A stretch of DNA of 64,000 nt from Tenacibaculum sp. M341 (GCF_004337695.1 NZ_SJXJ01000012.1:1-64000); one strand, 5' to 3'. Counted from the first letter of the stretch, positions 26,901 through 34,948 are shown. Translations and numbers: made by a program. The notes: a model not told the origin generated them from the letters alone.

Positions 26901-29531
26901 ATTAACCCTGTTAGAGTTATAAAACTACCAGATGGGACCAATATAGTTCAAGATGGTATGCATAGAGTAGAGGCGATGAAACAGTTAGAAGAAAGTCATA
27001 TTCCTGTACTGTTTACCACTTATGAAAGTTTGGTAGAATCTTACAAAAAAGGAATGGGAATTGGAATTCTTGAAAATGTATATCGTGTTTTACATATAGG
27101 AAAAAGAACTGGATATTATAAAGGTACTTGGATGCCTAATATTCCAGATATGAAAAAGGCAAGTAGAAATGAAATTCTTGAAGATATAAATGACTTCATG
27201 AATAAAGAGTTTCCTGATTTAGCAGACTCACCAGAAGGTTTGTTAGCATCTTTAAAAGAAGTTTTATCTACAGATCAACTAAAAGATTTATTTGAGAAAA
27301 AGTTTAAAGGAGATTTAAAAGCGTTAAAAAAGTTTGCGAAAAAAATTGATTTATTAGATGAATGGGCTATAAAAAATGCAAATTCAGTTTTCCAAATGAA
27401 ACATGAAGTATTAACCAATGTGCCTGGAAGATCTGGAGAATATATTGTTATACATGAAGCATCAGGAAAAGAACTTTGTAGTGGTAGTTTCGTAGACAAA
27501 ATAAATACTGTAGAAGCAGAATTTTCTTTACAGACAAAATTTGATAATACACCTTACGCTTCAGGAAAAGTTGTTAGGCAAGCTGTGATTGATGAAATGT
27601 CTGGTGGAGATATTAATAAAATAGATGCTTTAAGATCTGAATGGTTTTCAGTTAAAGATCTAGATGATAACATGAAAGATTTTCAAAAAGCAATAGATAA
27701 AGGATTATCTATTGAAGAAGCAATTTTTACAACAAAAGCTGGTCAGTGGAATAAAGAATTAGGGTTTGATAAAGTAGAGGTTTTAGGTAAGTCAGTAAAT
27801 AGTTCAAATCAGTATAGAAGCATAAAGTTACGTTTTGTTAGAAGTACTTCAAAGGCAAGTCACGTGCCTGTAAATGAAGTCAGAAAAAAGGTGAAGAATG
27901 TTTCGCAGCATATTTTAGGAATTGCACATAGTAAAGGAAACTTTAAAAAGGCATCAGTAACAGTTCATGGTAAAAAGTTCGACTTAGAAGGTTTCAAAGG
28001 ACCTCATACAGAAAAAGCCTTAAAAGATTATGTAGAAAGAAATGGCGGAAGTTATGCAATTGAAAAAATAGAGGTTGATGAAAATGGAGTGTTTAAAGGA
28101 GTGCCAATTTTATATGCTCATGATAAAGAGTTTGTAAAAGTTACGGGTAATAATTTCAAGTATCATAAGGGAGTTGGAAATACAAAAGTAGGAGGCGAGT
28201 CATCTTTCTTTCCTGTAGATATGACAGATGAAGAAATTTTAGAAAATGTAATTCATGCAGTTAATAATAACAAAGGATACATAAAGAGAGCTGATGGAAC
28301 GCTGAGCTCTGATTTATTATACGGTTTTTCTAAAGATGGTAAAATTGAAATTAGATTCAAACTAAAACCTGATGGTACTATTGGAACATATTATCCAGTA
28401 ACCAAAAAAGGGAAACTCGAAAAATTACCAAGCATTAGAAGTTTTGTGCATTCCAATGATGTAAAAAACATTTTAAAAGGAATTTTAGAAGCCAATGAAG
28501 GAGCATTTCCTAAAAATATCGACTTGTTAGGATACAAATTAGGAACCAAAGATGATGGTATTATAGACATTATTGTACATTCTAATGATAAAGGTGAGTT
28601 TCTAATGAATGTTGAAGGAGAAACAAAAATAGCTTCAGCTTTTATACTTGCTAAAGTAATAGAAGAGCTTCCTGATGGACAAAAAATACGTTTGTTGTCT
28701 TGTAATTCAGAAGAGGTAGCAATTAAAATATCAGAGCTAACTAACAAAGAATTTTATGCGAGTCATGGTTCTGTAAAGTTATATGAAGATGGAACCATAG
28801 TTCATGAAACTCCGTTTAGAAAATATCATAAAGGAGCTCGTAGTGATTTAGGAGAAATTCCGTCGAACATCAAAGAAGGAACTGGTGATTATATAGAACT
28901 AGGACTTTTTGGAGGTAAAAAAACATTAAAAGAACAAGTAGAAGCAGCAACATTATACTTCGACCCTTGGTCATACCATGATTTTATCAGATTAATGTAT
29001 GCAGATGCCAGTATGAAACAAGATTACGAGGCATTATCTAAAATGTTTGGAATTTATAAAGATTTCAAAGGTAAAAATATAGGGAAAACCAATAAAGATT
29101 ATTCAAAAGACTTTCAACCTTGGCCGAATAAGTTAAAAGGATCAGATGATAGGGTAAAATATCTAAAAACTGCAGAAGAAAGAAAACCATATGAGGTGTC
29201 TGTAAAGAATGGAGTATTGTACACCAACGGTAAAGAACTATCAAAAACTAAAGGATTTCTAGATGGAGAGATCATTTTTATCATGGATAAAGACGGTAGT
29301 ATTTATGCAGGTATTGGAAGACCAGGATTTTTCCACCATTCAAGTTTCCTAGATGGAGGCGATATTATTACCGGAGGAGAGTTTAGGTTTATAAATAAAA
29401 AGACGTTAGAAATTAGACCTAAGAGCGGACATTATTCGCCAAGTTTAGATTCTTTAAAAGCTGTGATAGAGGAATTAGCATCAAGAGGTTTTGACATAAG
29501 AAATATGAAGATAAATCCTGATGTTAGGTAA
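20937..29531 (+). CDS. giant exported multidomain polymorphic-toxin-like protein
   Basis: The start is ATG 20937, one base after the previous stop; the frame is also open upstream, but only this start gives a clean signal peptide (1-23, ending NAQ). The 2864 residues include: an N-terminal RYPVQVTQTVLPPYSSKL module (24 to about 185), which I recall as the TANFOR-type surface domain of Bacteroidota; an FnIII-like module (about 285-375); a zinc peptidase motif H833-ELGH-837 with H844; a hydrophobic Ala/Gly-rich helical segment (about 1500-1550); a GNAT-like module with 'QKQGLGTKIVEEA' (about 1825); a ParB-like module with 'DGMHRVEAM' (about 2004); an EndoU-like segment 'SSFFPVDMTDEEI' (about 2422); an 'RLLSCNSEE' module (about 2584) like cysteine-peptidase or C80-type toxin modules; and a C-terminal domain with 'FHHSSFLDGG' and 'SGHYSPSLDSL' (about 2798-2836). 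No T9SS sorting domain follows, so the C-terminus is free, as in toxins. Domain names rest on motif memory, not on a search. Confidence 0.8.
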   Translation: MKTYINQIIKLCFLVLCISVNAQRYPVQVTQTVLPPYSSKLSDYTTATNVKLRLDVLLTDVVASNRQVRLKLRIKGNGLNIQSRDVVSGAPQIFLNGGVLQQLTNLDLGAYFQLNNLVGINPEQYNKPLPEGMYSICWEVYDVITNQQINNPATGCSDIFLILNDPPFLNLPFKGDQLVAKDPMNIIFQWTPRHVNATNVSYDFELREIWDRNIDPQAAFLASPNYYTETINTTTLLYDISKPVLLPKKLYAWRVKAKSITGISENSVFKNDGYSEIYYFTYTNRCDAPSFILSEALNSSGVKITWQGSFDHKKYHVQYKREDIPDAEWFDVYTYNNQAQISNLKQGETYVFRVGGTCNELNDFQQAYTYSSISQFTMPRKDEVATYNCGIIPEIEIKNLEPLKNIGVNESFTAGDFPITVKQVQGGNGVFTGTGFIVVPYLADTKIAVTFSSVKINEDYQLTDGVIRTTYDPTWGGVSDVNDVFVSGDGDLPSNTVDFVIEDIQVDPNGDIIVIGTNGEIVELPGGEGQVITDANGQTWTVDAEGNVTETGEAAEGGASNSENTNGVNNQGEATAITAKGVIVTFENADDNKYGFDTYEKSDKVTKDLYKKLNDDYFIPYKAVAHGTTERIIAKLDITDAKIKPSDIVFKTKDGIALTKVDSTATSYTFELKGTLTDNSVETQAVIKQGDKYEVAGAFIQYQAKIKAVDIVLVNTSNSNTNKIKETLQRIYQQALVQLNIKEINDFTNDLERLVSDDTIESGESEFLSQYTEQQKAINGALKVRNDFNKKAYYLILTNKKPSKGGEEGFMPLGKQFGYLFMNSGANERTIAHELGHGAFQLKHPFSSKSYGYEEKATSWLLDYGKGEKIPYVHWKEIHNPKLRLGIFDKDEEGEHYARPGLFSSLKFGTNSDKTFTFITPSGQYIVLPNEVADVSRFYGYYGTSGEMDKTKFNQFLNIVPGTLRKFTIDKRVFTAKFETSDDSTILTGYFDEKGKAYNSKDFGIDLEKTYAENKKSILYALGKKDNTLSYYVYCINGEKVALKPYQEQSLVTDITEFPVQSISSNLINDVKKVNFATKGGQQSITAESIKWAFTKYNSTEDQILRNKMAELKSLYPRFMQEITRRYADWNDEGKLCIGSLSSNFDSYIRDLFCDSTQSSVPISTPGLNSTITNYIRNSTKLPANSFEWQKLFYNYVKDNLFKLREELSASILAYNANPDLIDEHNRSKIARVSNLAAEDDIKQLRSDVIIQLLSKIVHNGLVTEGSVPGSDFEGAILNLLKKADKKNYKEILTGLEGRNYYSEKEEKSFLFKELYDGIHDFGTESKNALKLVSILTEMTLKSGDFYEQRSIETNNDLGERTFVLDYNNFVVATGKSILYGNVFFQIADEASNNYLENSLETYDISYDWLKDENKISLEQFQEVGFIPTNSSKPKKLRPFDLINFINVSNLSGVKDLDRNVQGIQQSAKLTDVPLPAIVAMYGSDKAGQETIEQGISTTIDVASLLASGGAITAIKGLSSVNKMRKAFYMLDVASSGLSLTATAISDSEENRKYREVLNALSAITGLVSMGDAGIDVYDKIKKASTLSKRIEIAKNSVDLVKNLPEKKVVETVFETFNKLDEDELVKFLNKYPGQLENAVKITIKYLKDAVKTNKANKVDEAKKLLTTLGKAIAKNKSGFITRLGNNPKLASLKKELEILEAEEAGIIEKFAVDFKYLTDDGLEEFANDLDLITGWRVLQKLEAERAVKTDIDELTSVSEIIERGGGYKVWKASEAGKSDRLWNNIAINEGTGNKIELELFGGEKFNVGFVTVDKDVIGFDINLPPHLQKQGLGTKIVEEAIKTFKPKRIEVSWAVDPKAYENGAALSYNKYRELEKTISDKHEVALATPGGRVMKKFGYDKVVELKDNGKNIYVLFETSKEFKPLYKNVVVKTFPQGSAYPDDFIDIKIDELTTVHPAPRKSQQNGVEKYKEMFSTEGFKVVDAEDGINPVRVIKLPDGTNIVQDGMHRVEAMKQLEESHIPVLFTTYESLVESYKKGMGIGILENVYRVLHIGKRTGYYKGTWMPNIPDMKKASRNEILEDINDFMNKEFPDLADSPEGLLASLKEVLSTDQLKDLFEKKFKGDLKALKKFAKKIDLLDEWAIKNANSVFQMKHEVLTNVPGRSGEYIVIHEASGKELCSGSFVDKINTVEAEFSLQTKFDNTPYASGKVVRQAVIDEMSGGDINKIDALRSEWFSVKDLDDNMKDFQKAIDKGLSIEEAIFTTKAGQWNKELGFDKVEVLGKSVNSSNQYRSIKLRFVRSTSKASHVPVNEVRKKVKNVSQHILGIAHSKGNFKKASVTVHGKKFDLEGFKGPHTEKALKDYVERNGGSYAIEKIEVDENGVFKGVPILYAHDKEFVKVTGNNFKYHKGVGNTKVGGESSFFPVDMTDEEILENVIHAVNNNKGYIKRADGTLSSDLLYGFSKDGKIEIRFKLKPDGTIGTYYPVTKKGKLEKLPSIRSFVHSNDVKNILKGILEANEGAFPKNIDLLGYKLGTKDDGIIDIIVHSNDKGEFLMNVEGETKIASAFILAKVIEELPDGQKIRLLSCNSEEVAIKISELTNKEFYASHGSVKLYEDGTIVHETPFRKYHKGARSDLGEIPSNIKEGTGDYIELGLFGGKKTLKEQVEAATLYFDPWSYHDFIRLMYADASMKQDYEALSKMFGIYKDFKGKNIGKTNKDYSKDFQPWPNKLKGSDDRVKYLKTAEERKPYEVSVKNGVLYTNGKELSKTKGFLDGEIIFIMDKDGSIYAGIGRPGFFHHSSFLDGGDIITGGEFRFINKKTLEIRPKSGHYSPSLDSLKAVIEELASRGFDIRNMKINPDVR

Positions 29532-29573
29532 TGATTTTAGAAAATTTGTAAGAGTTATTTAAAAGAAAAGAAG

Positions 29574-31979
29574 GTGAAAAGATTTATAAATAGAATCCTT
29601 GTAGTGGTATTATTTTCTTTAGGAATAAAAGTACATGCTCAAAATTTAGATATTGAAGGTATTACAAAATCTACGAAGTTAAAGGTAAACGGAAATATAA
29701 ATGCAAATGTTATTTATTATAATTCCAATACCCGAAATGCGCGTATACCATTTACTTATTTTTTACAAGGAACCGTAAATGTAAGTTGGTTGACTTTTAG
29801 TGTGCCTTTTACCTATAGTTTTTCAAATCAAGGAGAAAACTTTGATTATCAATTGCCATTTAAGTTTAACAGATTGAGTTTGCATCCACGTTATAAATGG
29901 ATACAAGCACATATTGGAGATGTTACGATGAGTTTCTCTCCATATACATTAAGTGGTCATCAGTTTACAGGAGGAGGTATTGAATTAACACCCAATTCCC
30001 CCTTAAAATTCAGTGCTATGTACGGGCGCTTATTAAAAGCAACAGAAGATGATGGAAATGAACAAACGTTGCCAGCCTATAAAAGAATGGGATACGGAGC
30101 TAAATTATCTTGGGAGAAGCCAAATTATAAAGTAGGATTGATAGGTTTTTATGCAAAAGATGAAATTAATTCAATAACACCAATACCAGAAGAAAGAAAT
30201 ATAAAACCGAAAGAAAATTTGGTTATAAGTATTAATGGAGAAACGACTATTGCACGAAAATATACTTTAAGAGCTGAGTATGCATCTACAGCAATTACTC
30301 AAGATTTAAGAGCTGATGAAAGTACTATTTCACCAAAAAATATAGCTGGAATATTGTTTAATAATAAAACATCTACAGAGTTTTACAATGCGTTAAAAGC
30401 AGGGTTAGATATGAATTTTAGCGGTATGAAAGTTGGACTTGGTTATGAAAGAATTGATCCTAACTATGAAACTTTGGGAGCTTATTATTTTAATAATGAT
30501 TTTGAAAATATAACCTTAAATCTAGCCAGACCTTTTTATAAAAATAAAATAAATGTATCGTTTAACTTAGGGTATCAAAGAGATAATTTAAACAATCAAA
30601 AAACACAATCATTAGGAAGAACAGTTGGTAGTATAAATGCAACCTATCAAATAAATGATGCACTTACATTATCAGGAATGTATTCAAATTTCACCTCATT
30701 TACCAATCAGAATTTGAATCAATTTGATGATATTAACGATAATGATTTAACAGATGAAGATCAAGAAGCTTTAAACTACAGACAATTATCTCAGAATGCA
30801 AATGCTAATTTAAATTGGGTTTTTTCTAAGAAAAAAAATAGTACACAAACTATTAATTTAAATTATTCTTTAGCTTCATCAGCAAATGAAGAAAACGGAA
30901 TTATTAGAGTAGGGCAAGCGAATAATTTTCATAATGGAAATACAGTTTATACTATTGGTTTTCCTCAGCAATCATTAACAATCTCTTCTTCTTTAAACTA
31001 TAATTACAGTGATATTGGAAGAGATGATAGCAATGCTTGGGGAAGTTCCTTAAATTTAAACAAACTATTTTTTAAAAATAAACTAAATACAACTTTTGGA
31101 GCTGCTTATAATAATAGTAACAATAAAAATATAACAACTGGGGTGCTGAATTTTAGAGCTAGTGCAGGAACCGTATTGGCTAAAAAGCACAATATAAGTT
31201 TAAATGCAGTTCAATTGTTCAGAAATACAACCAATCAAGATGCTTTAAGTGAATTAACGGTAACCTTTAATTACAGTTATGCTTTTGATGTAAATAAACC
31301 TAAAATATCTTTTGAAAGAGCAAAAAGAGAAAAAAAAGAAAGAGAGTTTCAGTTTAAGTATAGAGAGCATGTATTTAGAGGAATTCATCCGAAAGTAAGT
31401 GATGAAATAAATGCTTTAATTTATTTGGATGATTTTAAAACGGTCAGAAGTTTAAAAACAGTTATGAATGACCTTGATTTATTGTCGTTAAACTTAAAAG
31501 AAAATGAAAATAATAGCGATAAAAAGTATAAAAAAGCAGCAGTTAGCTATCTAGATTTACTTTACAAATACAAAGATTTCTCTGATGCATATCATAGAAT
31601 TTCATTTAAAAGTTTAAAAAAGTTATATGCACAATCAGTATTATTAGATGAAAAAGTAAAAGAAGATTATACCAGACTTTTAAATTTAATAACAGCTGAA
31701 AAACAAAAAGGGAATTACGTTTTAGAAAGTGATGAGAAAGATTTAAAAGCTAGAGAAAAGAAATATGAAGCACATCGTTGGATGCAAGAGCAGCTTGTAG
31801 AATTAACTTATGAGGATGTTTTAAATGATAAAGGAATATTAGCTGATTTTAAAAAGAAATATATTGATAAAGTATTTACGATGATTATTAATCAAAAATC
31901 AGAAAAAGAGATTGAGGATTATTTCTCTTTAAAGTATGCTCAATTTTATCATAACAATGCACCAATTAATTTGCCTTAA
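29574..31979 (+). CDS. outer-membrane beta-barrel-like protein with helical C-terminal tail
   Basis: The start is GTG at 29574 and the 801 residues begin with a signal peptide (about 1-23, ending VHAQ). Residues 30-580 are amphipathic beta strands with alternating aromatics, turns rich in Asn and Asp, and repeated 'NLNYSLASS', 'LTLSGMYSNF'-type strands, as in outer-membrane barrels. Residues 580-801 are charged and helical (many Lys and Glu). It is the last gene of the six-gene cluster, 42 bases after the toxin-like gene, and overlaps the convergent gene by 14 bases. It may be an export pore or anchor for the other products. I do not recognise a named family. Confidence 0.75.
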   Translation: MKRFINRILVVVLFSLGIKVHAQNLDIEGITKSTKLKVNGNINANVIYYNSNTRNARIPFTYFLQGTVNVSWLTFSVPFTYSFSNQGENFDYQLPFKFNRLSLHPRYKWIQAHIGDVTMSFSPYTLSGHQFTGGGIELTPNSPLKFSAMYGRLLKATEDDGNEQTLPAYKRMGYGAKLSWEKPNYKVGLIGFYAKDEINSITPIPEERNIKPKENLVISINGETTIARKYTLRAEYASTAITQDLRADESTISPKNIAGILFNNKTSTEFYNALKAGLDMNFSGMKVGLGYERIDPNYETLGAYYFNNDFENITLNLARPFYKNKINVSFNLGYQRDNLNNQKTQSLGRTVGSINATYQINDALTLSGMYSNFTSFTNQNLNQFDDINDNDLTDEDQEALNYRQLSQNANANLNWVFSKKKNSTQTINLNYSLASSANEENGIIRVGQANNFHNGNTVYTIGFPQQSLTISSSLNYNYSDIGRDDSNAWGSSLNLNKLFFKNKLNTTFGAAYNNSNNKNITTGVLNFRASAGTVLAKKHNISLNAVQLFRNTTNQDALSELTVTFNYSYAFDVNKPKISFERAKREKKEREFQFKYREHVFRGIHPKVSDEINALIYLDDFKTVRSLKTVMNDLDLLSLNLKENENNSDKKYKKAAVSYLDLLYKYKDFSDAYHRISFKSLKKLYAQSVLLDEKVKEDYTRLLNLITAEKQKGNYVLESDEKDLKAREKKYEAHRWMQEQLVELTYEDVLNDKGILADFKKKYIDKVFTMIINQKSEKEIEDYFSLKYAQFYHNNAPINLP

Positions 31980-32352
31980 ATTTTTTCTTATTAGAATGTA
32001 AGAACTTTAATAATATTAGACTTAGAAAAATTAAAAAAGAAAAATAACATTTTGGAGTGCCGTTTAATGATTTAGGGCACTCCGCGTTATTTGTAAATTG
32101 TAATATTGATGCAATTGTAGCAATAGCTAATGCACTTCCAGTTAAAGTATAATAAAGAATGTTCCACCTTCTTTTTAAATGAGAAAAAAAAGGAATTATA
32201 AAACATATAAAAATAATTACACATATTGGTATTCCCATAATTTTAGGGCATCCATTAGCTGTTTTTATTTCTTCAATAACTAAATGACCAGAACCAATAA
32301 TACCTATTATAAATAAAAAGTAAATTAAAAAAGATATTATGGAGTCTTTCAT
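31966..32352 (-). CDS. four-helix membrane protein with duplicated CPK..G.P.C motif
   Basis: I chose the start at 32352 because its ATG overlaps the upstream stop as ATGA, a translational-coupling arrangement; an earlier ATG at 32376 would add 8 residues. The 128 residues contain four hydrophobic helices in two halves. Each half has the pattern CPK(I/S)xGxPxC (CPKIMGIPIC and CPKSLNGTPKC) between its two helices. The paired cysteines suggest metal or disulfide chemistry at one membrane face, but I know no function for this family. It is the last gene of a four-gene minus operon and overlaps the convergent barrel gene. Confidence 0.7.
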   Translation of the reverse strand: MKDSIISFLIYFLFIIGIIGSGHLVIEEIKTANGCPKIMGIPICVIIFICFIIPFFSHLKRRWNILYYTLTGSALAIATIASILQFTNNAECPKSLNGTPKCYFSFLIFLSLILLKFLHSNKKKFKAN

Positions 32353-32615
32353 TTTTTTAATGAACAAGTTGGACACTGAAGTCCTTCAACAGAACTTTTT
32401 AGTTTTATACCACTCATATGTGTAACTATAAAATCTTGTACAAAAGCATAATTAGCTTTATGGTTATTAACATCAATTTGTTTATCAATATACTTTTCTC
32501 TAATTAAATTATCATATTCTTGATCTCCCCAACAATTAGGGCAATATTCATTAGATAATTCAGCATTTATTTCTTCAGATTTGTTTCCGAATATTTTCTT
32601 TAAAAAATTAATCAT
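32349..32615 (-). CDS. small cytoplasmic CxxC (zinc-ribbon-like) protein
   Basis: The 88 residues contain CPNC near residues 25-28 and CPTC near the C-terminus, which could together bind zinc. There is no signal peptide. It lies one base after the FG-GAP gene and is translationally coupled (ATGA) to the next membrane protein, so the three are probably made together. I do not recognise the function. Confidence 0.7.
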   Translation of the reverse strand: MINFLKKIFGNKSEEINAELSNEYCPNCWGDQEYDNLIREKYIDKQIDVNNHKANYAFVQDFIVTHMSGIKLKSSVEGLQCPTCSLKK

Positions 32616-32616
32616 A

Positions 32617-34290
32617 CTAGTTGTTTTTTTGAATTAAATTATTCTCTTTTTGTTCATTATTAAACTCAGTAACCAATTTTTTAACAGTAGGTTTTAAATT
32701 TAGTATTGAGTTAATCTTAGGATTTATAATTGATATTTTTTTACCATTGCTTAGAGACATTGAAACTTCTAAAACTTTGTTTTCTTCTCCTAAACCAAAG
32801 TGTAATAAAGAAGTTTGATCTGAGGCTAAACCTTCACCAGTAACCAAATACTCACTAAGTTTTTTAGTAGGAGTTTTTACACTAACAGTTGTACCATGTA
32901 CAGCATAGCTTTCACCTAAATCAATTTGAATAAAGTTGTTTTTACCACCATTGTTTATATAAGCTAAAGAAGGAGAGTTAATATTAGTCCAAATCAAATC
33001 TAAATAACCATCTTTATTAAAATCACTAATTAAAGGTGTAATAGCAAAATGAGGATTCACTAAATTACTTTCTTTTTCTGTAGCAGAGAACGTATGATCT
33101 TCTTTTTGAATTAACACTCTACTTGGTAACCTAAACAACTTGTTAGGAGCTAAGTCTACATAGTTTTCCGCAACAATTAAATCTTGTAGACCATCATTAT
33201 TTAAATCAGCAAAAAGAGTACCCCAAGAAAATTCATAGTTTGCAATTTTAGCTTTTTCAGCAACATCAGTAAATTTAAAATTTCCTTCATTTTTAAATAA
33301 AATCCATTTTTCATTAAATTTAGAAGCATCTTTAATATCTCCTTTAGCTACAAATCTTGGAAGTGTACTTCCTGTATTTGAAAACATAAAATCGACCAAT
33401 CCGTCATTATTATAATCACCAACGGCAATACCCATTGGGTAAGCAAATTTTTTGGTTAAAGGGTTTTCTTTTAAGCTATATGTTAAATCACCGTTGTTTT
33501 TATATGTTCTAACCTCACCTGTATCATGAGCAACTACTAAATCCAACCAACCATTGTTGTCAATGTCAACAAAAACCCCTTGAAAAGTGTTGTGTACATA
33601 GTCTAAACCAGCTTGTTTAGTAATACTAACAAAGTTTTCATTACCTGTATTTAACAGCAATTCACTTGTTGAACCATAATTATAATCTTCAAAAATAGTT
33701 TGTCCTTCCATTAACTCTTTTTTAATATAAGTAGCTAAGAAAATGTCTAAATCACCATCTTTATCAATATCACCAACAGTTATTCCTGCGGGGGTAGATT
33801 TTTCATTAATAGGAGTTTTAATTTCTTTTAAACTAAATTTACCATTAGAGTTATAGTAAATAACCAGTCCGTTTTCTCTACTGATTAACAAATCAGTGAA
33901 ACCATTATTATCAAAATCAGCAGAAACTACTCCTACAGATGTTACATCATTACCTTTTTTAGGAAGATTAACATCAGTAGATATGTCTATAAATTTTCCA
34001 TTTTTAAAAGCAAATAAAGCGTCATCTTGGTTCATTCCTCCACCAAAGAAAACTTCGTCTACATTATCATTATTAATATCAATAAGAGCAGAAGGAGCAA
34101 TAGGTAAGGATTTTACGTTATTATATTTATGATTAAATCCAAGCTCAACTTCATTAAAAACAGGAACTTTATCTTTGGTAATAAAGTTGTCGTATTTATT
34201 AAAATTTGCATCTTTCCAAAAGAATCCTAAAATAAATAATACAATGAGAAGTATTATTAATCCTAATGTTTTGAGAGTTTTTTTAAGCAT
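32617..34290 (-). CDS. FG-GAP/VCBS repeat protein with ASPIC/UnbV C-terminal domain
   Basis: The 557 residues start with one N-terminal membrane helix (about 5-27). A beta-propeller of FG-GAP/VCBS repeats follows, with Asp-rich calcium-type loops such as 'DIDKDGDLDIFLA', 'DIDNNGWLDLVVA', 'DYNNDGLVDFMFS', 'DLNNDGLQDLIVA' and 'DFNKDGYLDLIWT'. It ends in an ASPIC/UnbV-like domain (about 465-530, with 'VHGTTVSV' and 'LHFGLGEEN'). Such proteins are exported or membrane-anchored binding proteins. Its start overlaps the upstream membrane-protein gene by 8 bases. Confidence 0.9.
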   Translation of the reverse strand: MLKKTLKTLGLIILLIVLFILGFFWKDANFNKYDNFITKDKVPVFNEVELGFNHKYNNVKSLPIAPSALIDINNDNVDEVFFGGGMNQDDALFAFKNGKFIDISTDVNLPKKGNDVTSVGVVSADFDNNGFTDLLISRENGLVIYYNSNGKFSLKEIKTPINEKSTPAGITVGDIDKDGDLDIFLATYIKKELMEGQTIFEDYNYGSTSELLLNTGNENFVSITKQAGLDYVHNTFQGVFVDIDNNGWLDLVVAHDTGEVRTYKNNGDLTYSLKENPLTKKFAYPMGIAVGDYNNDGLVDFMFSNTGSTLPRFVAKGDIKDASKFNEKWILFKNEGNFKFTDVAEKAKIANYEFSWGTLFADLNNDGLQDLIVAENYVDLAPNKLFRLPSRVLIQKEDHTFSATEKESNLVNPHFAITPLISDFNKDGYLDLIWTNINSPSLAYINNGGKNNFIQIDLGESYAVHGTTVSVKTPTKKLSEYLVTGEGLASDQTSLLHFGLGEENKVLEVSMSLSNGKKISIINPKINSILNLKPTVKKLVTEFNNEQKENNLIQKNN

Positions 34291-34948
34291 TTTGATTAGA
34301 TTTTAAATGTTGATTTAATTGTGTTAGAGAGATAGAAAAAAGTATAAAATGAGTAACATTCATTAGTATAGGTAGCATATGTTTTCCGATATTAGGAATT
34401 AATTTACCTATAATAACTAAAGTGATCAGTATAGTGATAGGATTAAAAATAGCCATCCATTTCTTATAATAAGTATTACCTTTAAGTATTGTTATAACAA
34501 AGAAAATAGATAGTAGAGCAATTACAATTCTGAGGGCTTCTACTAATATTTCCATATGATTTGTATAATGATTTAGTAATTTTTCATAAATGGAATAATC
34601 TAAACTACTTTTTAGGTGAACAATATTTCCAATAGAAGATCTAGAGCCAATCCAAACGCCTCCTACAGCAAAAGCAATAAAACCTAAGGCTAATACCAAT
34701 TTGGCTAAAAAAGGATTGCCATTTTTTAACATTCTATAAATATGTATGTATCCACCAAAATATAAAGGCAAGCCAATAATAGACAAAAAGTGCCCCCAAG
34801 TTAAGTTTCTTTGATTAACAAAACTGAAAAAGTCATAATTATTAGAATGCTCTAAAATATTAGTAGAATAATGTAAAAGATATTCTCCTAGTCCTACAAG
34901 AATAGACGCTAAAAGACCAATAATACCTAAAGTTTTTGTTAGTTTCAT
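34283..34948 (-). CDS. integral membrane protein, unknown (DUF6796-like)
   Basis: The 221 residues contain about six hydrophobic helices, with an N-terminal helix followed by a short loop containing 'NQRNLTWGHFLSIIGLP'. I recall a DUF6796 family with this layout, but this is not certain. It is the first gene of the minus-strand four-gene operon and is divergent from the desaturase gene, with 154 bases between them. Function unknown. Confidence 0.7.
   Translation of the reverse strand: MKLTKTLGIIGLLASILVGLGEYLLHYSTNILEHSNNYDFFSFVNQRNLTWGHFLSIIGLPLYFGGYIHIYRMLKNGNPFLAKLVLALGFIAFAVGGVWIGSRSSIGNIVHLKSSLDYSIYEKLLNHYTNHMEILVEALRIVIALLSIFFVITILKGNTYYKKWMAIFNPITILITLVIIGKLIPNIGKHMLPILMNVTHFILFSISLTQLNQHLKSNQNA

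Noticed and set aside
32353-32376. Longer start for the four-helix membrane protein
   Set aside because: ATG 32352 overlaps the upstream stop as ATGA, the usual coupling arrangement.
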